Positions 12,301 to 27,300 of a stretch of 64,000 nt of DNA are shown here, piece after piece. Under the pieces are notes generated by a model. It did not search any database and had not been told where the DNA came from. It was given only the letters and a program-made list of their open reading frames with translations. The position numbers and the translations under genes were made by a program. Source of the DNA: Acholoe squamosa (Eukaryota; Annelida; Polychaeta; Phyllodocida; Polynoidae); the NCBI GenBank assembly GCA_949317995.1, contig OX439051.1:39063250-39127249 (forward strand), given 5' to 3'. The stretch's first letter is position 1, and each line of letters begins with the position of its first letter.

Positions 12301-15300
12301 AGTGATAGTAGCATCAAGATTTTTTCACCAAAGCAAAAGACCAGAGCACCCTACCCACAGGTAGTTAAAGGACTGTTGTAGCCACTTTTCTACTTGGCCA
12401 TACTATGAGTCGGATGGGACATAATGTGAAAGTAAAAAAAAGTAGAGATGCATTTTGAAGAAAATATTATCCACATCGTGTTAGAACTTCATGGCAATGC
12501 TACTTGTGACCATATTCTGTGCTGTATATAAATTTGAGATACTCTAACCCTACCCTACTACAGATTAGGTGCTGTTGAAAAGTATGAAGATGTAAAAAAT
12601 GCCATTTTTGGTATATTTTTTAACATTGGAAGAACGTTGCTTGAAAAATTCTTGATGCAATAACAATTTATATTTTTCTACTTGCCCTACATGTGCCTGG
12701 CCTAAGAGGATCATGGAAGACCACCTTGGGTCATAATAACTAGTTACACAACCACACAAACCCAAAAAGAGCCTAAAACCACCAAATGTGATGGTTTCTG
12801 GCGACCTGACCCATATATAGATATTTGGATATTAAGACTGTGAGTGGAGATCTAAAACTGCCATCTTGTGGAGTCCAAGTGAACCTCTCCTGAGAATCTT
12901 GGGAAAAGGTCATCAGGCATGGCCTGCCGTATATGCCCACAATACCTGCAGGGCACCAGTGTATTAGCAAGTGTACTCCTGCTTGACCAGTGTGAGGTTA
13001 TCTATGTTGATGAGGGCAGGGAAGGAGAGAGTCTGAGTATGTTGGTTCCACCATTTTACCAGGCGAACATCCTACAGCTGCCGTCTCACTATCAGGAGGG
13101 CATTTCAAAACCATAGCTATAGGTATCGTTTTGAAATGCCCTGCTGTGTTCATTATCTAGTCAGGAGGCCATTTCTTAAGGGACTATCATTGCACACAGT
13201 CACTACGATTTCAAAGCCCAAAACTTAGTGTCAGCAATCGTAGGTAGTGTCCTACAACTGCTCTGTACGATCAACACTTATGTAGTAACTACATAGCATT
13301 AAGTAGGCCAATCGTAGTGCTGCAGATACTACATGACAAATGCTATTTGGTTGTAATGTCACAGGGATGTACTAGGGATCCTAACAACGGAATGAAGGTG
13401 GGCAGTCGTAGTGTGTTAAGAAATGGCCTCTAGTGGCATGGTGCCACTTTTTCTCTTCTTGGTATTTTTCTCAGATATATTGAGGTCGTTACTTATAAAA
13501 TCTAATACAGTATTTTTGCCAAATACGTTACCAGTGCTAAGATATATGGGGCAATTCACTTTTTAATGCATATTAGGCTCAGAACTGATGGATTAATAAA
13601 CTCAGTATTACTTAATAAGACTTTATTTTATGGAAAGCCTTTTATCTTGGCTTTATAGAAAGGTTGATTCAAGCTACCAACTCCAAATGGGTCAGTTTTT
13701 ATAGACTGTACCTTAAAACCTTCAAAACTTCTTGAGCGTGAGAAAACCAGAACTACATCAAGAAATGATTGGACCTGGCTCTAATTTGGGTCAAACAATG
13801 CCACCATAGGTTAGATTAAACATACCAAAACTCAATTACCAGGAATTTAAACTCTCAGAATTATACATATTGCACTATATAGTGCGAAGCTTACAAATTT
13901 CTCCACAATTTTAACTTTACACTCAATTCAACAAAGCTCATCACATACTCTTAAGAATCAGTCTACTTCCCATAAAGAGTGTTTACTACACAAAACAATT
14001 GCCCTTTATCAGTTATAAGTTACTAGAAGCTCAGGAATGCCCTCGCTGAAAATAAACTTTGGCCTTTTTTAAGCACACTTCTGACCCTTTGCTGGCCAAG
14101 CCTTACAAAAAAATAAATCAACATCCATTAACTCATTTTCTTATTTTCAACCTCCCAAACATGTCTACTAAGCAATAGGAAACAGATAAACACTATACAA
14201 GATGGTTCCTTATACTGGTGTGCATTCTTCTGTAACAATCACTTTTTGTGACCCACGCTGAATTTGGCCTATTCAGCGTGCGTCACACCTCCAGAATTGA
14301 AAATTACTTCCAAGCCTATGGGATTTATAGATAGGGGCAAACCTTTTTCTACCAAGTAGACCCTTATAATAGAAACCCCATTGATGGTGGGTATCAATAA
14401 GATTAAAGCTGGTATTTTAACAGGCTAAGCAGTTTATATATATATATATGATAGGTTTGATGAGAAGAAAACCTGATTTTTTTGATAGGAAGAGGTACCT
14501 TGAAAACATTATGAGTCGTATCAACTTCAAATAACGTGGGAATGTTAGATAGGACCTCCCACTAAGGCAAAAAGTAGTTTATGGTGTTCTAGAAGTGATT
14601 AGTTAAGAAATGTATGACTTTAAAATCTGAGAAAATGGTCCAATGTTTGGGCAATTTTCTACCTTTGACCCCCAATATCTCCCAGAATAAAAGGTCGACA
14701 AATGCAAATTTGCCATTTCTTCACAGCTCCAGATGTTTTCTATCAAAATGACTTGAATAAGGAAGAAGGGTGCCTAAAATTTCTTAATGTAGCTTCATGT
14801 AGCAAAAAACACCCCAAAACACTGTTTTTTGGAATGCCCAATTTATATATTTCATCTTTCTTGAGCAAATGTTGGCTTCCTTCTTAACATGAAAGCTGGC
14901 ATCAAGAAAGGTCAGCAAATATATAAAAAAAAAACACATACCTTTGGTGTCATTATGGAAGGCAATTATTATTTTGCTCAATGCCTATCAATATGATTGT
15001 ATTTTACTTGCCTTGAAATTCTTCAATAATTCCATTTTTCTTTTTGTAGGAGATTTCAAAGGCAAATGTATCAAACATTTTGAAAACAGTTTTGTCAAAA
15101 AGTCAAGAAGACAAAGAGCCGCCAGATGGGGATACTAGTGGTAAAACACAGGTAGGCATGCATACATTATTGATCATGCTCATGCTTGATCTTGTACTGT
15201 CGCGAGAAGTACTTCCGCTAGGTTTCACCCTAAAACCATTGCAGTGAATAGATCACCTGTGGTGATTATCACTTATTTCAATATCACTGTCTTTACAAAA

Positions 15301-18300
15301 TAAAAAAAAACAAAACAAAAAACTTGTCGAATCTGGCCATTATTCAAGACTCACATAGTAAGATTCCTAACATAATTAGACATAATTGGGGTCAAGGGAA
15401 CGCTTATGTTTTCTTTCAAACTAGACGAATGGCTAAAAGGAACTGTGGCGGGGTAGGTGCCATAATTGTACTTCTCCTGGGCCTACAAACGTTCCTCACT
15501 ACTACCCCTCTGTGATCTGATCCACACCTAGTAGTCACACGTTGGTTAAGCACCCTCCCGACAGCTCAGTGGTTAGAAAATCTGCTTCGGAGTTGGAGGA
15601 CCCGGGTTCGAGTCCTGGTTGTGATTGGACTTTGCATGTGCGCCATGATCCTAAATGCCCACAAGTTCTGCATTTACTTCTGTACATACCACTGTAATGT
15701 TGGCATGATGCATTGATAAATTAGCACAGTCAATCCTCGCGTATAGGACGCGGCTCATACACAAAAGGAGTCCCCGGTCCCTGCACTCAGGTACCATCAG
15801 CGTTACGAAAAATGCGGAAATAGGGGGGTTTGGTGACCATCAGCAATGTCCTCGATTTTTTAGAGAAAGGGGGTAAAATTTCAAAAAGTATCTGTGGAAA
15901 TAAGAAAAAAGGGGCATTTCCACCCTCATACAACATGTCAGTGTTTTCTAAAATAAAGGGAGGCTTTTGAACCCTGGAAAATCCTTATTTTTCACATAAA
16001 AAGGGGTATTTTTTGGCCTAAAATTCGTGAAAAAGGTGGTCAACTTGAAACCCCATAAAGATGATGGTGTCACATATGCTCTCTGAGTGCAGGGACCGGG
16101 GAAGAGTCTCAGCTGTGTCTTGTAGGGTTTACCTGAACTTCCTATAAGCGAGGTTTTTATACATTAAGGAGTGCTAAATTACCCAAGGATAAGTTCCATC
16201 TGCACCTGTTAGATTTTGAAATATTAAAGAACTGTGTGCTTGATTGCCATTTATATTAGATAAGCCCAGGTAATTTAGTGTATAGAAGAGTGAGTTCTGA
16301 TTCTTATAAACTTCTTGCAGGCCCAGCCCAGACTATCTAAACTGTTGAAGAGAGTGCTGAGGGAGAACAAAGGAAGCCTTGAAAGTTCTAACAGTGCTGA
16401 AGACACACCTTCAGAGTCAAAAAATGAGGACGAATCCAAGAATGAAGAGGTAGGTAAACAATTTACATATGACACCACACTAGAAATGTGTGAGATTTTT
16501 TTATGTGAATTCTGCATTGGCTTTTGTCTTGCCTCACAAGAAACAATCAAATTGAGGTTTTCACAATAATTTTAATTAGCATCATTGATAAAAATGTAGT
16601 TCAGTTCTGTCATTCAGTTTTGATGGAAAATTCGGAAGGGGGCATCTTTCCACAATGTTCATATGTATTATTGAGAAAATAACTCTCCTGATGTCTTACT
16701 CTGCATCGGATATATGAGGAGCAATGCATTTCTTAACATGGTATGACTAGGCACAGATACGCTCTGACGGCCTCCTGATATAGAGTTTTATGGCATTGTT
16801 GTTAAAACAGTAAATGTCTTTCCATATTTAGGAGTCAATATTAATAGTGAATTAAGTTTTGATAAACAAATCAAAATTATAAAAAGGAATATTGGTAATA
16901 AATTGTTCAAATCAGAAAATTTTTGACCCAAGAAGAAAGTGTGAAAGTATATACCTGCACTATCAGGCCAATACTAGAATATTGTTCTTTCATCAGTACC
17001 CGCTGTAATGAAGAAGGCCTTAAATCACTACAGAGGTTACAAAACCGAGCATTAAGAATCTGTCTGACGTGTAATGTTAGAAAATATAGTGTAGATGAGT
17101 TACATAAGATTTGTAATGTTGAAATATTACAGAATAGATTTGATATGTTGTTGTTATGTTTAATGTATAAGAAATCGAAGAAAATAACTGTTCAAGAAAA
17201 TGTTCACAATACTAGATCACAGAGCAAAATTATGTTTTGTTCTGTCAAGAGTAATAGGCAGGCATTATAAAAGATCTCCTTGGTACAGGGTTGTTGTTCT
17301 ATGGAATCTCCTATATTAGGAGGTACAAAGAGCAACCATCAAAGTTAAGTTCAAAGAGGAATTGAAAAAAAGTAAAATATCTAAGGTCAGGGCTCAAGCT
17401 TGGTTATAATTGAATAAAGAAAGGAGATGGTGTAGCTACCCCTAGTTTTATGTAGTGGGGGTAATGTAGAAGTATGGTATGTCCTATATATAATATTAAT
17501 ATTATGGTTCTTTGGCATGGTGGGTGAGTCAGCCAGCCAGGTTGAGCCCTCCACTTGTTGGATAGGTGGCAGCGCTGATCCGGGAGGTGAGAGGTAACAC
17601 GGTGTGGTGCTACTGTTCCTACCTATCAAAGGACAGGGGCTCAGCCGCTGTGTTAGAGTTGTCTTTGCCATCTCTGTATTAACAACTAAAGGTACCAGAA
17701 GCATTCGGAATTCGATGAGAAAACCTTTCGCTATCTCCCGGTAGCTGCTACATGTATGTAGAATAAATCTTCTAGGCATACATCCAAACCACCTTTCTTT
17801 GACTTATCTGTTAAGCGAAACCGAATCCATCACAGGCATAACTTTGGATCTAGAAATGGTATCTTAATGGTTTTTTTTTCAGCATATGAATCTACATGAA
17901 TCATTCTATCAATTGACATTAATATTTTTTCTATTGGTGCCTGATATAAAGGGGATAGAGCCAAATGGATAGTTGTATCGTAATCGTGAAGTCATGAGCT
18001 TTCTGAGGAGGGTCTAACTTTGCAGATTGGACCAGTAGAAGCACCTGGATGGAAATTTCATTCAATATAGATGCATTTAAGCCCAAAACCGCGCATGGGC
18101 CCCTAAGGGTTAAACCAGTAAGGTAGATCTCTATGTACTGACCATGTACTGACTATGTGACTATTGAAATACCTCCCTGGAAGGGCTTCTAAATCTGTAG
18201 TATGGCAACTTTCACACTTTGTTCTTGGGTCAAAAATTTTCTGATTTGAACAATTTATTACAAATATTCCTTTTTATAATTTTGATTTGTTTATCAAAAC

Positions 18301-21300
18301 TTAATTCTCTATCAATATTGACTCCTAAATATGGAAAGACATTTACTGTTTTAACAACAGTGCCATAAAACTCTATATCAGTATATGGGCAGCATTTAAT
18401 TTTATGGGTACTACAAAACCACATAAATTTGTAGCATTTGTATATACCCATACTTTGAACCTTTCTACATCTTTTTTAAGCACTCTGCTTACCTCATCAG
18501 TATCCTTTGCAGCACAATAAATGACTTTATCATCTGCATATAATTTTATCTTACAATTCTTAACAGATTTGACAACATCATCTATGTATAAGACAAATAA
18601 CAGGGTCCCCAAAACTGAACCCTGTGGTACTACATGCTTTATATTTTGCTGGTCAGAAATATTATTACCATAATTAGTTCTTGGTTTTCTATTTTCTAAA
18701 TAGCTCACAAACCAGAGAAAGATTTTCTCACTTAAACCTAATTTACTGATTTTTTCTATTAAGTTGGAATGAATTACACTGTCAAAAGCCTTAGTGAAAT
18801 CAATGAATAAGGCCCCTGTTATCAAGCCATTATTTTTATCCTCATATAGGTCATTAACAAAGTCAATTTCTGCATCACCAGTACCAGATTACTTTTTATA
18901 CCCATACTGTTTTTCAGAGAACATATAATTTTTCTTCATTGCAATACTTATATAATGGTACATTATCTTTTCTATAACCTTGGAGGGCATTGGTAGCAAA
19001 GAAATAGGCCTCCAGTTTTTAACTAGGGATAGGTCTCCATCCCTGGGAAAGGGTTGTACTAGGGCTATGGCCCAGCCTTCAGAAAAAATACCATTATCGA
19101 AACTACACTTAATAATATGTGTAAATTGATTTATCAGATGCAACAGAGCACAGTGTAAGATGTCACTCCTTAGACCCTCTAAGACAGTGTGTTTCTAATG
19201 AGTGTGTTTACAAAAGCCTATCGTTAAAAAAAGAATAAATGCAAACCTTCTACATTTTACAATAGCTATGACCAACGAACACAAAAATTGTGTTGCCGAA
19301 CATTTCCAAGAAGATATCTTTCCGAACGAGAAAGAAGACACGTGCTGTAAATTAAATACCTGGTGATAATCATTAAAAATCATTCATCGGTTAGTGAATA
19401 TTGCTTCACATCATCCACACCCGCCTTCTTTCCTCATATAGTCCTTCGGTAGAAGTACTGTTTCTACATATACGATTTATAAATGGATACATGGACTCCA
19501 TCACTACTTAGCCTACTTTTACACCACTACTTAGCCTTTGGACACATCTTGCACATTGTGCTAATCAAGGCCCACATTAGACTGCAGGGTCCAGGTGGAG
19601 CAAGGAGACGTGTGGATCCTTATCTAGATAGGCATACAATGTTGTGCCATTATAGCTTTTTTCTTGCCAATGTCCATGTGAGATCATCACATGCAAGAGG
19701 CTCTTAATGTTTGGCCTTAACCATGTAAAGGCAACATAGTGATAGATTCATTACGTCATTTTGTCCAAATGTAGTGAGTTACTTGCCAGCACTGCTTTCA
19801 TGCAGCATGCAGATTTTGTAGGCTTGACAATAAAAATGTTAGTTTCAGGGAACTTTTCGTCCTTAAGAGGTTAATTGTAATTGTGTGGTGACCATTGACT
19901 CATCATGGCAAGTCATGTTCTGAATTTTAATTAGAAGTTCTTCAATAATACAGTTAGTACACCATTAGAAATTGAAGCAGTGTCATTATTGTCTTTGACC
20001 TGAACTAAACTTGATGACAGCTCTAAGGATCCTGGATGGCTAGTCCTAAAAAAAAATGCTGTGTTCAGGTAATGCTACCTACCCTAATTTTTTGGCCCTA
20101 CCCTACTTTTTTTTTGGGGCATTTTGGTGGAAAATCTGATATTTTGGCACTTATCGAGACATTTAAGTTGTTTTCTCACGCATCAAATTCACGTTGCGTA
20201 GGCGCGGAAATTTACAGCCGGCCAAAAAGAAATTCTAAAAAAAAAAATTTTCTCAACCCCATTACCTGAACATTTTTTTTAGGCCTTATAGTACTAGTGC
20301 ATAGTTGGTATGTACGTGTCTGGAGTCAAGTAGACACGATGTGAAGATTGATAGATATGCTCCAACTGACTAGTATGGCTACATTCAGGTCTTTTGTGTA
20401 TTTAATATAATGAAAATGCTTCATCGAGTGATAAAGTGGTTGTGTATGACAATAATATATTATCCAATCAGAGAGTAGTTTTATGTATTCTGGTGACAGT
20501 TTATCCAGTGAAAGTGTATTTGTCGATAATCATGATGATAGCTTAACCAGTGAGAGAGTATTTGTGGATTATAGTGATAGTTTAATTTATCCACTTGGCT
20601 CTTTAAAGAGTATTAATAGAGAATTTTAGGGATGTTTGTACTCACTGAGTCATTTCCATGCCTGTTTCTGCCAAAGAGAACAGCAATCTAAGCCTTTAGA
20701 TTACCTCTGATGATAGCCAACATATGGGGTTGTGTGTCTTGTCAACGAACCGTTACAAGTCGATGTTGTAATGAACACTGAATCCACAGAAGTTCTTTGA
20801 TCCTTGTTTATTGCATGATGACAGAGTGTACACATAGGTGGTAACAATGATACACTTGCCGGCATGCAGGCTCTGCCCCTAAGCTCCTAGCTCAACCTGT
20901 CGTAGGTCCTAGATACTAGGGAGGTTATACGTGGGATAATGTAAGTAGAAAAGATGAGCTTAGAATAGATGGAGACTGGGGGCTGCTCACCGGTCTTATA
21001 TACCTAGGTGAGCAGCTCACAGGGTGATGAAATGTACCGGTAGGAGCAGGTCAGATCTGGCCAGATCTGGTTGGGTCTGGTCAGATCTGACGCGCCGCCA
21101 TCCCTGGTAATGATTCTATTTATAAGTGGACCAATTAGGATGAGGGGAGAAATTTCCCTGCATCTCAGAAATGCGTCCACAGGTATGTCGGTATGTTGTG
21201 ATACTCCCAGTGAGTCAGTGCCCAGAAATAGGATGGGTCCGGCTCTCACAACATCCTGGTATGGTTGATGTAAGAGTAGCTCACTGTACACACTGGGGGG

Positions 21301-24300
21301 GAATGAGCTGTGAGCTTGTGAGCAGGTCCTGAGCGTGTGTGGTGAAGTATTTGTGTAAAATAATGAATAATACCCAGAATCGTCCATTGACAAATCCCCA
21401 CATTCCCACTCGTCTCTGCCCGAGGTTTAAGGGAGGAAAATCATTAATAATAATGGCTTTGCCAAGTCCATTGACAATTTTTGGTATTATGCATACAAGA
21501 AACATGAAACAAAGGTGTGTTCGGTATGAAGATACAATATAAAAATGAAATAAGTGTACATAGAGGTTCCTTTATGGAACTGTAAAAAATACTTATTACT
21601 ACAAGAATTAGGGGGTACACATATTTTTGGCACGTCGTGAATACTGTTTGGTACCTGAGCTTGTCATGATCTACATAGTGATACATTGGAGTATAAAAAT
21701 ACATTCTTCCTAAGCTGAGGTGTTTGGAGTATTTGCAAATATGATGTACGGAGAAAACAAAAAAAAAATTATTTACACAGTTTGTGGAGTTTGCACCAGG
21801 AAGTCGAACCAAGGTTGGGAGTTTCCCAAGATAAATTCGGCTTCAAGCCGCCAAGGGCACATGTTTAGCCAGTATAAATTGAATGAGGTCGTATATGGAC
21901 TGGCTGCGGGAAGAGGGAGAAAAAAACAAACAAAATTGAAGATTTTATGTAGGACAGGGTCAAGGTAGTATTCGATTTGACTGTTGGTCCTGCTCTACAT
22001 AGTTTGTGCCAAACTTAAGAACTTAAGGGTAAATGTGAACTTAATTATGCTACTGACTAAAGCTCATAAATACAATACATAGTTGAGCTTGAAAAAGGTG
22101 TACGAGTGGGGGTATGATCTTGTAGCACCTAAGGTGACATTATAAAAGGTTGTGTTATAAAAATCACCTATAAGATCATAAGAGTTTGCCAATCTATTGG
22201 AGGCATAAGAAAGGTTGACCTTGTTTACAAAGATAAAAGTCAGTCTTTTGTCCAAAAACAATTATCTTGGGTGGTTGTATGAGGGGGTCGGGGGAAGGTT
22301 GTGTCTCCACAACATATTACAAAGGTCCAAAGTTCATGGCTGCTATGGCGATATTGTCACTTGTTTTTCCTGAAATGCTCTATAGCATGGAAGCTATTGG
22401 GTGGTAGGTTGCCATGCTGTTTGATGTTGGTTTTGTCTCTGGACTTGATGGTACTGGTCCCTCCTCCTTGGGCTTGGCATCTGGTCCTGAAGGGATTGTG
22501 GCTGTGTCCGGCGGTGGTCCTGCTGAGAGAACACCATGAAGAGAGAACAATTCATTAACCACAGATTGTGGTTTGCAAACAGGCCATAGTTAACACAGAA
22601 AAGGATGCGAGGTCAATATCATTTTGTCAACGTATAAAACATAAGTACAGAGCTCAATTTATCCAGGGACGCTATGGTTAGTCTCTTTAAACTCCACCAT
22701 GTGGTAGTAGCGAGCTGGCGCTGTACCATGATGGCTAAAAAAGGCTGGTAATTTATGGGTTTTAATTATGGTGTTAACGTTGATAAACATCAGTGTAAAC
22801 CGATTTGTTTCGCTAGCTAGGCCTATCTATGGTTATGATGTTATGTAGCCTAATAGGCTTAGTGGTTTAGCTGTGTGTGGGTGTGCTTTTGGGCAATATC
22901 CTGGGGTGGGGGTTCATTCTGGGAGGTGGGGGTCTGATGGGTGAGTTGGATGGGGGGCAATCCCCACATCAGCGTCTTTATGGCGGTGTTCGCCATCAAA
23001 TTTGACGTTGAGTGTAAGGGGTACCTGTCATCCCCACATAAGTGTGATGGTATCTCCCAAGCATCATTGACATTTGGGTTTAACCTTGGGACGGTCCTAA
23101 GTTATATGATGGTGGGGGTGGTGGGTAAATGGTGAGGTGGGATGATAGGGATTTGGGTGATTCCATCACGTACCGAAACCGGCCATGTTGGATCGGTGAG
23201 TCGAAGTTTTACCTACCATTGACAATATCTGTGGCCCTCTCAGCCAGGTCAGGGTTAAACATATATGGGTTGGTGGGATGCTGGGTCTCCCTAGGGTTTA
23301 GCAGGGTCAACGCAGCCTTGTTGTCCTTGCTTACTGACGGCTGGGGCCCAAGCTTCCCGACTGAAATGTTCAACTGGGTCGAGGGGCAATATTGGGGCGA
23401 GACTCGCCGAGGATTCACCATCACAGCATGGGAGCGCCTTGTTCTATAAATATACTAGGTGTTCCCCCGAGTGTTGTGGCTACAGGTATAGTGACATTGA
23501 GTTTGTTTTGGTTCTGCTAGTGCACATGTTTTTCTTTTGTAATAGTAACCCATGTCATGTGCTTGGGGGGGTGCAGGGGGGGTTTGCTTGGCTTGGTGTG
23601 AGGGAAGGTATTTGTGGCGCGGTCGTTTAATGAGCCTGGGTTGGGGAAAAAAAAAAATTTTATACGAATTTGGGGGGGGGGCGGTTGCTTGGCTTTGTGT
23701 GAGGGAGTGGTGTGTGAGGTATAGTTGTTTGGTGAATTTGGGGTGGGAAAAAGAAAAATTCATACAAATTTTGGGGGGTTTTGCTTGTCTCAGGGTGGTG
23801 TGTTTTTCTTTAGGACACTTGTAGGCATAATTCTTAAACAGACTAGTTTGTTAGGCTAATCTATGCCTAGTAATTGATGTATTTTACCCTGACTTTTTGT
23901 AAAAGGTTTAGTGACTCGTGAGCTGAGATGGTTCAATCCAGTGGTGGGGGGCCGGCTGGCCTGATATTTGGAGCAAATTCAAACATTTTAAAGATTGCTA
24001 GCTGTGCCTGAAGGTTGACCTTGTCAACAAAATGTAGTGTCTGCTGACACATGTGTAGTGACGTGGTAGTTCAGGTAAAGGTTGCTCTGAGGCAATATGA
24101 CTGCAAGTTATATGTTAAGTCTGTCCCGCAATGGGGCGGTGGGGTAGTCGCTACGAAGGGCTTAAGTGATGCCTTCGATAGCTGAGGACACTGTGGGGTT
24201 CTGGAGTTCATCTCCTTGTGCGCTGTACTAGACAGGCAAATATCAGGTCTTAGCAGCCTATGTCAATAAATAAATTTATGTTAGTGCTTCATGATAGCCA

Positions 24301-27300
24301 GTCTGATCCCAAACAGATCCATGGCCTTGTTTTTATTGCCATGTGGGCTTGGAAGGCTATGGATGGTCCACCCTGAGTTGAGTCCATGTTTAATCTCTGG
24401 TGCCTTAAGGCTTATTAAACATTATTGATTAAATGGTTAGTCTAAGGTAAGATAGGTTGTGTGTGGGGTGGGAGGGGTGGGTGGGGTGTTGCCAAAGGGT
24501 TGATAAGTAAGACCTAAAGTGCTCAGGTCGTCGTAGAAAGGCATGAAGCGAATTCAACTATCACATTTTATAAAGCACTCTGGGCGCACACTACCATTGG
24601 CATGTAATGGGTATCTGGGTAACATGATGGCATAATCCATCATTGTCATGCTAGAACGATTGATGACGCTACTAAATGGACACATAAGACAAGTCCTACA
24701 TGGGCTGGTTGTATGTCAGCCTCGGCATTTGGCCCTGTGGTCTCCGGATACTTGCTCCATGTGGTGACTGGGTTTGGTAAGTTTGGTGTATTGTTTGGGA
24801 AGTGGATAAGATTGGGGTGGGAGAGGCCCATATGCTGATCATGAGGTGGCTATTTCTCAATCACAGGCATCCTTTAAAGGTATGTCTCTCCCTAAAATGG
24901 CATGGGGCCTTTCTATTGGATAGATGCTAGTGGACCCATCGGTCCTATGCAAATTATGATCCTGTAGCTAACAGGATGGAGTGGTCAGTTATGACACAAT
25001 ATTGTTGTGGTTATGGGTGGGTGATATGTGAGATACTGTGGTGCAGGAATTAAGGATGTTAATGTAATTATGTGTCTTACCAAACATTCCAGTACCAATG
25101 GTAAACAGAGGTATGAACACGGATCAGGATGCAAGAGAGCTGCTCTCTTACAGTAGGCCATCATTTGGTAATACCTTAGGGTATTGAGGAGCCCTGAGCT
25201 TGTATCAAACCGGTGCATGCATGTCCCAATTGAATGGGATCACAAACCGAGCGTTCGCTGTGACCATGGGATTTTTATGTGGCGTACCAACCAGATCATC
25301 CAGTTTACGGCTGCCTGAGCCTCCAGGAAATTAAATAAAATTTTTGGCAATGTCACTCACTTAGTTGTGGTAGTAAGGTTGTGATGTGTTGATATGATAA
25401 TTGGAATTTGTGAAAGAAAAATAAAAAGATAAAAAGAAAAAATTGTGAATTTGGGCGATCTTAAGTGAGTGCTCTCCATTTTAATAATTCATGAGAAAAT
25501 GGAGAGAAAACATCTATTACACGAAGAAAGTATGCCTATAGTGTCTGGGTAGTGTTTTGTATCTCTGTTTTAAGGATGGTAAAAAGGTTATTATGGGTGA
25601 GTTTTTATAAAGTAGTAGGGTGGGGTGTGGGGCTAGGGTGGGGGTTGGGGGGGGTCTATACTCTGAATATAGACGTTGTAAGATAATTTTGGAGGAAAAA
25701 GGATCTTTATTTTCTTTTAGTGTTGGATGGTATGGGAATATTTTTCACAGCCCTGATGTGGTTGGGTGTTTTTGGTTTAGGTCCAAAGGAGATTTTTGCT
25801 CTGTGTTTAGTCATGAAATTTACACCTAGGATAGGTGGGTGATTTAAATCAGGAACCACATGGAACCTGGTTCTAAATTCATGGCCGTGGATGTGGGAGC
25901 TCATGGTCATTGAGTGACCTATCTGGATTGTCTAGAGTGTCTGCATGTCTAAAATTTGTTCTTGATATTTTATCTGCCATTTTTTGGCTAATGGAAGACA
26001 GGAAGGCGCCAGAATCAACGAGAGCTCTATACAAGTGGTTATCTATGTCAACAGATACTGCACTCTTAGTCAATTCTGTATCAACGAAAATGGCCTTACC
26101 TTGCTGTCCATATTGATCAGACTTGTTTTTCGGCTTCAGATTCAAGGTTCTCCGGCTGTAGTCCTCATATTCGTCCTCCTCATCGTCAATGCAAGAGTCC
26201 TGTTCCTCCTTATATTCCATACATTCTGTGTAATAGTCACTGGAGGTGTGAGAGTCAATTGAGTTAACTTCTGCTTCAGTAATAAGATCAGGAGTAGTGG
26301 GGGGTGGTCGTATGGTCGGGTCCTTTAGGGTGGGGGCGGGGACTATAGGTGCTGTAGTTCCGTCCCCTGAATCCTAATCATCGCGACTGCTCCTGGGGCT
26401 GTCGCTGTCAGCGTCAGACTGAGACGCTGTATAACTTCTGCTATTTTTTCTACCAGGGGTGGTGTCCCTTGTTGTGATGGCTGGGTATAACTGGATTATT
26501 TTGAAGGCGTCAGGTGACAAATTTTCTCTCTGGAAATGGTGTGCTGCAGCTGCAGGTGGGTTGGGCGCGTCTAGCCCAGGTGATGCAAAGGTACGTTCAG
26601 AAACTGGCTCCTTGGGTGTGGTCTCACTATTACTCATGGCTATGAGAGGTTAGTAGTGGGATATTCTGAGGAGTTCTCCACTTTTGTCAATGAACCGTTA
26701 CAAGTCGATGTTGTAATGAACACTGAATCCAGAGAAGTTCTTTGATCCTTGTTTATTGCATGATGACAGAGTGTACATATAGGTGGTAACAATGATACAC
26801 TTGCCGGCGTGCAGGCTCTGCCCCTAAGCTCCTAGCTCAACCTGTCGTAGGTCCTAGATACTAGGGAGGTTATACGTGGGATAATGTAAGTAGAAAAGAT
26901 GAGCTTAGAATAGATGGAGACTGGGGGCTGCTCACTGGTCTTATATACCTAGGTGAGCAGCTCACAGGGTGATGAAATGTACCGGTAGGAGCAGGTCAGA
27001 TCTGGTCAGATCTGGTTGGGTCTGGTCAGATCTGACGCACCGCCATCCCTGGTAATGATTCTATTTATAGTGGACCAATCAGGATGAGGGGAGATTGTGG
27101 AATTTCCCTGCATCCCAGAAATGCGTCCACAGGTATGTCGGTATGTTGTGATACTCCCAGTGAGTCAGTGCCCAGAAATAGGATGGGTCCAGCTCTCACA
27201 AGATCATGGTATGGGTGATGTAAGAGCAGCTCACTGTACACACTGGGGGGGGGGAAATGAGCTACGAGCTTGTGAGCAGGTCCTGAGCGTGTGTGGCGAA

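Noticed and set aside
16777-19160. Twin-primed single LINE insertion
   Set aside because: The fragments overlap in sequence and the inverted part lies on the wrong side for twin priming.
21004-21393. 129-codon minus-strand ORF in the 3' LTR (similar one at 27065-27367)
   Set aside because: Present in both LTRs and differently broken in each; it overlaps promoter signals and has no domain.
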